Origin: Dechloromonas denitrificans
GTDB lineage: Bacteria; Pseudomonadota; Gammaproteobacteria; Burkholderiales; Rhodocyclaceae
Length of the DNA: 64,000 nt
Direction: 5' to 3'
NCBI RefSeq assembly: GCF_020510665.1
Contig: NZ_CP075187.1
Span: forward strand, 1,446,501 to 1,510,500
Position 1 is the first letter of the stretch; each line of letters opens with the position of its first letter. The notes beneath the pieces were generated by a model, which was not told the DNA's origin, did no database searches, and worked only from the letters and a program-made list of their open reading frames with translations. Positions 58,713 to 64,000 of this stretch are shown piece after piece. The translations under genes and the position numbers were made by a program.

Positions 58713-59558
58713 TTAGTCGGTCTGGCTTTCCAGCGTGTATTTCGCACCTTCGCCCTGAGCCATCAGTTCGGTCAGTTTGGGCAGGGTTTCGTGCAGCTTG
58801 CGTTCCAGCGTCCACGGCGGGTTGATGATGAACATGCCGCTGCCGTTCATGCCGAAACCGTCGCGGGCGGCAGCTTTGACTTCGAGCGTGGCGTGCAGCC
58901 AGTTCTTGGCACCGAGGTTCTTCAGCTTGCCCGGTAACTGGCGCGCATCGAGCTTGGAAAGCATCGGATACCAGATGGCGTAGGTCCCGGTCGGGAAGCG
59001 TTTCAGGCTGTCCTGCATGGCCTTGACCACGGCCTGGTAGTCTTCGCGGGTTTCGTAGGACGGGTCGATCAGGACCAGGGCGCGACGTGAGGGTGGCGGC
59101 AACTGGGCCTTGAGGCCGGCAAAGCCGTCGCCGGCCGTGACGCTGATCTTGCGGCCACCGGTCTTGAAGCATTCCTGAAGCAGCTTGATATCGGTGCTGT
59201 GCAGTTCGAACAGGCGCAGGCGGTCGCTTTCGCGCAGCATCTGGCTGGCCAGCCAGGGCGAACCCGGGTAGTGGCGCAACTGGCCGTCCGGATTGAGCAT
59301 TTTGACGAATTCTAGGTAGTCGACCGCAGCAGGCGGCAATCCCTTTTTATCCCACAGGCGGCCGACGCCGTCGCGGAATTCGGCGAGCTTGGTGGCGTGG
59401 GCCGACTCCAGCGTGTAGCGGCCGGCGCCGGCGTGGGTGTCGATAATCCAGAAAGGTGCTGGTTTCTCGCCCATGTATTCGGCGATCTGCAGCAGGATCA
59501 GGTGTTTGAGTACGTCGGCGTGGTTGCCGGCGTGAAAGGCGTGGCGGTAACTGAGCAT
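58713..59558 (-). CDS. rlmJ: 23S rRNA (adenine2030-N6)-methyltransferase
   Basis: The 281-residue enzyme begins MLSYRHAFHAGNHADVLKH, the RlmJ signature, followed by WIIDTHAGAGRYTL (SAM site), LVLIDPSYETREDY (catalytic DPxY) and MFIINPPWTLERKL. It modifies A2030 of 23S rRNA. The start at 59558 is the conserved family start. It is divergent from the DUF3301 gene with only 22 bases between starts. Confidence 0.95.
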   Translation of the reverse strand: MLSYRHAFHAGNHADVLKHLILLQIAEYMGEKPAPFWIIDTHAGAGRYTLESAHATKLAEFRDGVGRLWDKKGLPPAAVDYLEFVKMLNPDGQLRHYPGSPWLASQMLRESDRLRLFELHSTDIKLLQECFKTGGRKISVTAGDGFAGLKAQLPPPSRRALVLIDPSYETREDYQAVVKAMQDSLKRFPTGTYAIWYPMLSKLDARQLPGKLKNLGAKNWLHATLEVKAAARDGFGMNGSGMFIINPPWTLERKLHETLPKLTELMAQGEGAKYTLESQTD

Positions 59559-59580
59559 GGGCGCAGTATACTTCGCCGCC

Positions 59581-59931
59581 ATGCCTATTTACGAAACCAT
59601 TTTCCTGTTGCTCGCCGGATCCGGCATCTGGCTCTGGCTGGATACCCTGAAAGCCCGCGAGATCGGCATTCAGGCGGCCCAGCGCGCTTGTGCCGAAGAG
59701 GGCCTGCAATTCCTCGATGAAACCGTCGTCGGCCAGCGCGCCAGCCTGGCCCGCGATGATGCCGGCCAGCTCAGGCTGCGCCGCGTCTACCTTTTTGAAT
59801 ACAGCGACACGGGTGACAACCGGCGTTCGGGTAGCGTTACGCTGCTCGGCCACGATGTCGAAATCCTGCATGTTCGCCCCAACCTTTACGTTGTGCCCAA
59901 GGCACCGGAGACGCATGAAAACTTCCATTGA
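59581..59931 (+). CDS. DUF3301 family protein
   Basis: The 116-residue protein has a single N-terminal transmembrane helix (YETIFLLLAGSGIWLWLD) and the family core AREIGIQAAQRACAEEGLQFLDETVVGQRASLARDDAGQLRLRRVYLFEYS. The function is unknown. The 3' end overlaps the mutarotase start by 17 bases in another frame. Confidence 0.9.
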   Translation: MPIYETIFLLLAGSGIWLWLDTLKAREIGIQAAQRACAEEGLQFLDETVVGQRASLARDDAGQLRLRRVYLFEYSDTGDNRRSGSVTLLGHDVEILHVRPNLYVVPKAPETHENFH

Positions 59932-60763
59932 AACCATCCAGTTCCACGGCATCGACGCCGTTCGCCTGAACGGCCCGCAAGGCACTACCGTGACGGTCAG
60001 CCTGCTTGGCGGCCAGGTGCTGTCGTGGGTGACGCAGGATGGCCGCGAGCGCATCTTTCTCTCCGAGCGTGCCGTGTTTGACGGCAGCGTGGCGATTCGC
60101 GGCGGCATTCCTGTCTGCTTCCCGCAGTTTTCCAATCTGGGTGACTTGCCCAAGCATGGCTTTCTACGCACCAAGGCCTGGAAACTGAACGATCAGCGTC
60201 ATGCCGACGATTTCGCGCTGGTCACGCTGGAGATTTCCGACGACGAAGAAACCCGCGCCCTCTGGCCGCACCCCTTCCGCGCCGAGATCACCATCATGCT
60301 CGAGGCCGATCGTATCGATCTGGAATTCTGTGTCGAAAACACCGGCGGCGAGGCATTCGAGTTCACCGGCGCACTGCACACCTACCTGCGCATGACCCAG
60401 GTTGAAGACGTTGCGCTCGAAGGCCTCTATGGCCATGACTATCGCGATGCGGCAAATGGCGACGTCGTGATTCGTGAAACCGGCACGGAATTGCGCGTCG
60501 ACCGCGAAACCGACCGCGTTTACCACAACGTCAAGCGCCCGCAACTGCTCCAGGCGGCCAACCTCAGTCTGGCCATCCAGAGCCAGGGCTATCCGGATGT
60601 GGTGGTCTGGAACCCGTGGGTCGATCAGTGCGCCAAGCTCAAGGACATGGCGCCGGATGGCTGGCGCCACATGCTCTGCGTCGAAGCGGCGATTGCCCGC
60701 AAGCCGGTCAGCCTGCCGGCCGGCGAAGAATGGTACGGCCGCCAGACGCTGGTCGTGGTTTGA
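59915..60763 (+). CDS. D-hexose-6-phosphate mutarotase (YeaD-like)
   Basis: The 282-residue beta-sandwich protein of the galactose mutarotase superfamily has ERIFLSERAVFDGSVAIRGGIPVCFPQFSNLGDLPKHGFLRTKAW, the catalytic His region TGALHTYLRM, and VVVWNPWVDQCAKLKDMAPDGWRHMLCVEAA. It interconverts anomers of glucose-6-phosphate-like sugars. The start MKTSIETIQFHG overlaps the DUF3301 gene, indicating translational coupling. Confidence 0.92.
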   Translation: MKTSIETIQFHGIDAVRLNGPQGTTVTVSLLGGQVLSWVTQDGRERIFLSERAVFDGSVAIRGGIPVCFPQFSNLGDLPKHGFLRTKAWKLNDQRHADDFALVTLEISDDEETRALWPHPFRAEITIMLEADRIDLEFCVENTGGEAFEFTGALHTYLRMTQVEDVALEGLYGHDYRDAANGDVVIRETGTELRVDRETDRVYHNVKRPQLLQAANLSLAIQSQGYPDVVVWNPWVDQCAKLKDMAPDGWRHMLCVEAAIARKPVSLPAGEEWYGRQTLVVV

Positions 60764-61193
60764 CCTGGTGACCTGAACGGCTGTGTCTTCACCGTTACGG
60801 GCGAGACAGGAATGTCTAACCCGTAGCGGCGGATCGCCGAGGATGGTAGCTCTTCCCACCAGAGATACTGGGTATCCCTCAGTTTTTTCGGGCAGAAGTT
60901 GTCATCGCAAACTCTCGGCGTGCCTTGCCTGAGGGATGGAGTGGATTGGATGTCTGTTTGAAGGGCAGGGCGGTGTTCGGCTAACTGCGGATGGTCGCCT
61001 TTTCTGCTAGTAGTTATTTGACTGGCTGCTTCGCTTGGAAAGCTTGCCTGAAAGCCAACACGCGCATTTCGGCCAAGGCGGTCACTCTCGCGCCTTGGCG
61101 CCAACGGCTGGCATATGGTGGTAAACATCCGTACCGCAGTATTGCGAGCAACAGCAACGGCGATGCAAAACATCAGAATTTTGGCATCGGAAG
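60764..61193. other. 430-base gene-poor gap
   Basis: No convincing coding region is present on either strand; short open frames here have no recognisable domain. A nine-base inverted repeat (ATCCCTCAG at 60875-60883, CTGAGGGAT at 60929-60937) is the only structure noted. The gap marks the change from housekeeping genes to the KAP NTPase gene. Confidence 0.6.
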
Positions 61194-63353
61194 TTAGTCG
61201 CGGCTTTCTGATCCGTCCTTCCCATAAATACTTTTCTCTTCAAGCAATGCACGCCAAGCTGCCTTGACGGGATAATCCAACGTCTCATCTTTCAGTCGTT
61301 CCGCCGCGAGCAGCTTCAATAGGTCGATGGCGACAAAATTCCCAAGCTCTTGGAGGTCTTTCGGCAATCTATAGCTCTGCCCTTTGTGACTGTCGAATGA
61401 TCCCTTCAACATGGCCTCGACGAAATTGTCCAACGTTGGGTCGGTTTGCTGAATTGCTTCAAACGCAAGTTTGCAGCGTTCAGGTCTTAATCGCGTCAGA
61501 ACCCACAAAATGAGGTCAGGTGTGGCCCTAGCAAACAGATTGCCGTCCTGAGCCTCGCGTTCTACATTATTGGCAAAGGCATCCAAGGCTGATTCACGAT
61601 GCTCTGCCTCAACGTTGAGGTAATCCAATTGATCGCGGTCATCGGAAATAAAATTCATGATTGCGATTCTTGCTGCCACCGACACAGCCATTTCGTCGCT
61701 CAAAATGCGTTCAGCCAAGCTCATGGAAGCCTGTTCGGGCAAGCGTTTGGCCAGTTGTCCGATCGCTTGCACCGCAACACGCTCAGCTCTCATCGAAAAG
61801 ACATCGATGCGCTCCCTTGCCCGACGAACGAATGCCTCGCCTTCAACAAGTCGAGCAATATCTATCGCCAGACTCTCAGCATCAATGGCCAGATCATTAC
61901 CCAGCCCCTCTGCCATGTTGCCCAATTGGGCAACGAAATCAATGCAATTATCTGGCTGAAGCGAAGCGGCAATTTCGGCGCGCTTGGTAGGGTTGAAGAG
62001 GTACTGCCTGATGCGCACAAGACTAAGGTCATTCGGTCGGGTACTAAGGTGTAAAGCCACAAGCAAGCGATCAGGGGAAGCTAAATGCCCTTCGCCAAAC
62101 TCAATCCGCCCGAAGGTGAAAGCCTCGTCGGCTTTGGCTGTCTGCGGAAATAGCCAGTGCACGACATCCCGAATGGCTTTTGCATGTGGATACCTGTCGA
62201 TGGCTGCATCACGTTCTGCCGCATGAACCTGAACAACTTCTTTGACATCGCGGAACTCCATTCGAGATCCTGGCCGTCTTCCGACAAACGCCTGCGGGGT
62301 TCGGTTAAGTAGTTCGAAGACTGCGGGTGCCTTGATCATCAAGGTTGCCAAACCCAAAATATCGGCTAGATGAATTTCGCCACGTAAACCAGGCTCAATT
62401 GAGCAAACAACATCGAACAACCTAACGATATCCCGTGGCTGCTCAATCAGTTCACTCAATCCATTATGGAATAGCGCCCCAAGGCGCTCGTCATCCCCTG
62501 GAAAGTGGGAATCTTGTGCCTCCTTTGCCAGTCGCCCCAAGGCTTTGTTCATTAGGGCGACGCGTTGAGGAAAAGACAGCGGTGGCACAGGCAACCTCAC
62601 CTGTACCACTTTGTCTAGGTAAGTTGCAGCAAACGGCACGCTCAACTTATCCAACGCGGCACTAACGTACTTCTCATCCCAGGCGAGTACATAGCCCACG
62701 TTCGGCAAATCTCCTACTGCCTTGATGATGCGAACCATCTCAAAGGCCTCGGCTGGGTACAAACGATCGAGGTCGTCGAGCAGAACGACGATGCGCTGAG
62801 GAAACTTTCGCAGAGCGTTTTCCAAAGCCACCTTCCTCGCTTCAATGTCTGGGGTCTTATATTCGAAGACCGCCTCGCTGGCATTACCAACAGACTCCAC
62901 CACCGATTTGATGATGCTGGCCCACGGCTCTGCACCGGGAATTAACTTCAGGACGTCGAACGCCTTTGAATAAGTATTGAGTTCTTTGGCGACTTGCTTT
63001 CCCGCTTTTGCGTGATCGGTCAATTTGACAGCTTTGGCAATACTTGCCAAGAACTGTCGCAACAAGGCATCGCGATCGCCAACCAGCCACGGATTGAAAT
63101 GAACAACCACCGCCCGCTGTTTTCCCGGCTCAGCGTTCAACAACTCTTCAAGCATCGCTAGCAAAGAGGTTTTGCCACTTCCCCACGCTCCCTCAATGGA
63201 GACCACAAGCCCTGCTTTGGGCGAAATACGCCGCAAAACTTGAGAGACTTGGGCTACAAAACCGCCTCGATCCAACAGGTCCCCCACTAACGCCTCGCCT
63301 GTTCGTAGAGGTCGATCCAGCCGGAGGTCCGCAGTATTTTTTTCTTGTGTCAT
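61194..63353 (-). CDS. KAP family P-loop NTPase
   Basis: The 719-residue protein has Walker A IEGAWGSGKTSLLAML, a FNPWLVGDRDALLRQFL segment and Walker B QRIVVLLDDLDRLYPAEAFEMVRIIKAV, then GYVLAWDEKYVSAAL and QPRDIVRLFDVV, the KAP signature. The paired transmembrane helices found in many KAP proteins between the Walker boxes are not obvious. The C-terminal 350 residues are helical with no recognised domain. KAP NTPases occur in eukaryotic membrane complexes and in bacterial accessory and defence loci. Codon use is more relaxed than in neighbouring genes and it is isolated between gene-poor stretches, suggesting transfer. Confidence 0.88.
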   Translation of the reverse strand: MTQEKNTADLRLDRPLRTGEALVGDLLDRGGFVAQVSQVLRRISPKAGLVVSIEGAWGSGKTSLLAMLEELLNAEPGKQRAVVVHFNPWLVGDRDALLRQFLASIAKAVKLTDHAKAGKQVAKELNTYSKAFDVLKLIPGAEPWASIIKSVVESVGNASEAVFEYKTPDIEARKVALENALRKFPQRIVVLLDDLDRLYPAEAFEMVRIIKAVGDLPNVGYVLAWDEKYVSAALDKLSVPFAATYLDKVVQVRLPVPPLSFPQRVALMNKALGRLAKEAQDSHFPGDDERLGALFHNGLSELIEQPRDIVRLFDVVCSIEPGLRGEIHLADILGLATLMIKAPAVFELLNRTPQAFVGRRPGSRMEFRDVKEVVQVHAAERDAAIDRYPHAKAIRDVVHWLFPQTAKADEAFTFGRIEFGEGHLASPDRLLVALHLSTRPNDLSLVRIRQYLFNPTKRAEIAASLQPDNCIDFVAQLGNMAEGLGNDLAIDAESLAIDIARLVEGEAFVRRARERIDVFSMRAERVAVQAIGQLAKRLPEQASMSLAERILSDEMAVSVAARIAIMNFISDDRDQLDYLNVEAEHRESALDAFANNVEREAQDGNLFARATPDLILWVLTRLRPERCKLAFEAIQQTDPTLDNFVEAMLKGSFDSHKGQSYRLPKDLQELGNFVAIDLLKLLAAERLKDETLDYPVKAAWRALLEEKSIYGKDGSESRD

Positions 63354-63824
63354 CGCTTCAGCCCCTATACCTGTTAATAGGTCTACTGTATTCCATTGTC
63401 GTTATCAAACGATAGGCTGATTGCTTGAGTTTCACAGGGGGGTAAATTTGCCGCTCAAATTGTTTCTCTGTTGAACGACTGGTCTATAGGGTGATGCAGA
63501 CCTAAACAGCCAAAATCTTGAACGTCCGAAAAGACCGAACAGCTGCCTATGAATATTCGTGCCGAGTGACCGCTCTACTCAGACACCCAGCACTGATCCA
63601 TTGAAGGGTTGAGCGGTAACAGCGGCTCAGACCCCGTCACTTTCCGCCACCAAGATCAGCCATCAATCACAATGGTGGCTGACTCGCAGTCGCCAGCGTA
63701 TAGCGCCAATGCAAACCACCGTTCAAAGGTCAAAGTCGTGCTGGTTTGAGTTCTTTCAAATCCCCTCTATGCGGGTTTTAGGCTTCGGCGTAGGATTTGA
63801 AAAAATGACATTTGGGGCATCGAA
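63354..63824. other. 470-base gene-poor gap with a palindrome
   Basis: No open frame of note is present on either strand. ACCTGTTAATAGGT at 63369-63382 is a near-palindrome (12 of 14) directly upstream of the KAP gene and could be its operator. A short inverted repeat TCAGCCA/TGGCTGA lies around 63656-63685. The composition is mixed and may include decayed coding DNA. Confidence 0.5.
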
Positions 63825-64000
63825 ATGAACGCAGGAAAGCGTGATTGGTTGCCGTATTCAGCTGGCACGATGGTCGTGATTCTGTTTGTCACCAGTCTTG
63901 CCGCATTTGCTTTTTATTTTGAAAAGCAACGTCATCTCGAACGAGCCCAGGTTGCGACGAACAATATCGTTCAACTCCTGGCCCAGAACACCAGCAACCT
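63825..64000 (+). CDS. N-terminal fragment of a membrane sensor protein
   Basis: The first 58 codons from an ATG at 63825 reach the window end without a stop. They encode a short cytoplasmic start (MNAGKRDWLPYSAG), a helix TMVVILFVTSLAAFAFYF, and a charged segment EKQRHLERAQVATNNIVQLLAQN. A single N-terminal anchor followed by an extracytoplasmic helix is typical of sensor kinases, GGDEF proteins or chemoreceptors; the class cannot be decided from this fragment. Confidence 0.65.
   Translation, partial: MNAGKRDWLPYSAGTMVVILFVTSLAAFAFYFEKQRHLERAQVATNNIVQLLAQNTSN

Noticed and set aside
60625..61173. Minus-strand frame spanning the mutarotase end and the following gap
   Set aside because: Half of it is antisense to the mutarotase; the rest is compositionally random with no recognised motif.
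60991..61197. Short plus-strand frame in the gap before the KAP gene
   Set aside because: It is 68 residues long with no domain, no ribosome site, and ends inside the KAP gene's 3' end.

Overview
The window reads as chromosome of a betaproteobacterium, most likely Rhodocyclales (Dechloromonas/Azonexus-like). The reasons are the tig-clpP-clpX-lon-hupB order, the dapC-dapD-pilU-dapE-prmB cluster, many c-di-GMP proteins, a class I fumarase, menaquinone genes and high-GC codon use. This assignment is an inference from gene content; no database was consulted.

Layout. 1-7.7 kb: the start of a minus-strand gene (possibly menE), then a tightly coupled plus-strand set of TonB-dependent receptor, YfiR-like periplasmic protein, hybrid histidine kinase and REC-PAS-GGDEF-EAL protein. 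7.8-11.9 kb (minus): ilvB-ilvN-menB-menC, preceded by a valine-rich leader peptide and an intrinsic attenuator. 11.9-18.3 kb: a membrane diguanylate cyclase, an IS1182-type element sitting in the fumarase terminator, class I fumarase and a UPF0114 membrane protein.

18.5-32.5 kb (plus) is the most unusual region. It holds acetyl-CoA synthetase, a small membrane protein, a CrbS/CbrA-like transporter-kinase, a single-domain response regulator, a degenerate histidine kinase fused to an apparently intact DEDDh exonuclease, two DUF294 nucleotidyltransferase-like proteins (one with cNMP and CBS sensor domains), a second exonuclease-like protein that has lost four of five catalytic residues, an acetate-permease-like symporter with a canonical EF-hand loop, DUF4212 and another small membrane protein. 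The genes are closely packed or overlapping, which suggests one programme coupling acetate or carboxylate sensing, uptake and activation to an uncharacterised nucleotidyltransferase/nuclease output.

32.5-38.8 kb: tRNA-Ser, a GAF-GGDEF protein, a lipoprotein cytochrome c', an IS4-type element inside that gene's terminator, an IS3-type element with a frameshifted orfB, suhB and trmJ. 38.8-46.2 kb: HDOD protein, hupB, lon, clpX, clpP, tig and tRNA-His. 46.3-60.8 kb: housekeeping genes including pepD, a spermidine-synthase-like protein, prmB, dapE, pilU, dapD, dapC, a dicarboxylate symporter, a MazG-like enzyme, a Kef-type antiporter, rlmJ, DUF3301 and a hexose-phosphate mutarotase. 60.8-64 kb looks accessory: a lone KAP-family P-loop NTPase between two gene-poor stretches, then the start of a membrane protein cut by the window end.

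Two IS elements of different families have each landed in a rho-independent terminator and duplicated its stem. The IS1182 element appears to bring its own replacement terminator. No CRISPR array, rRNA or prophage was seen.
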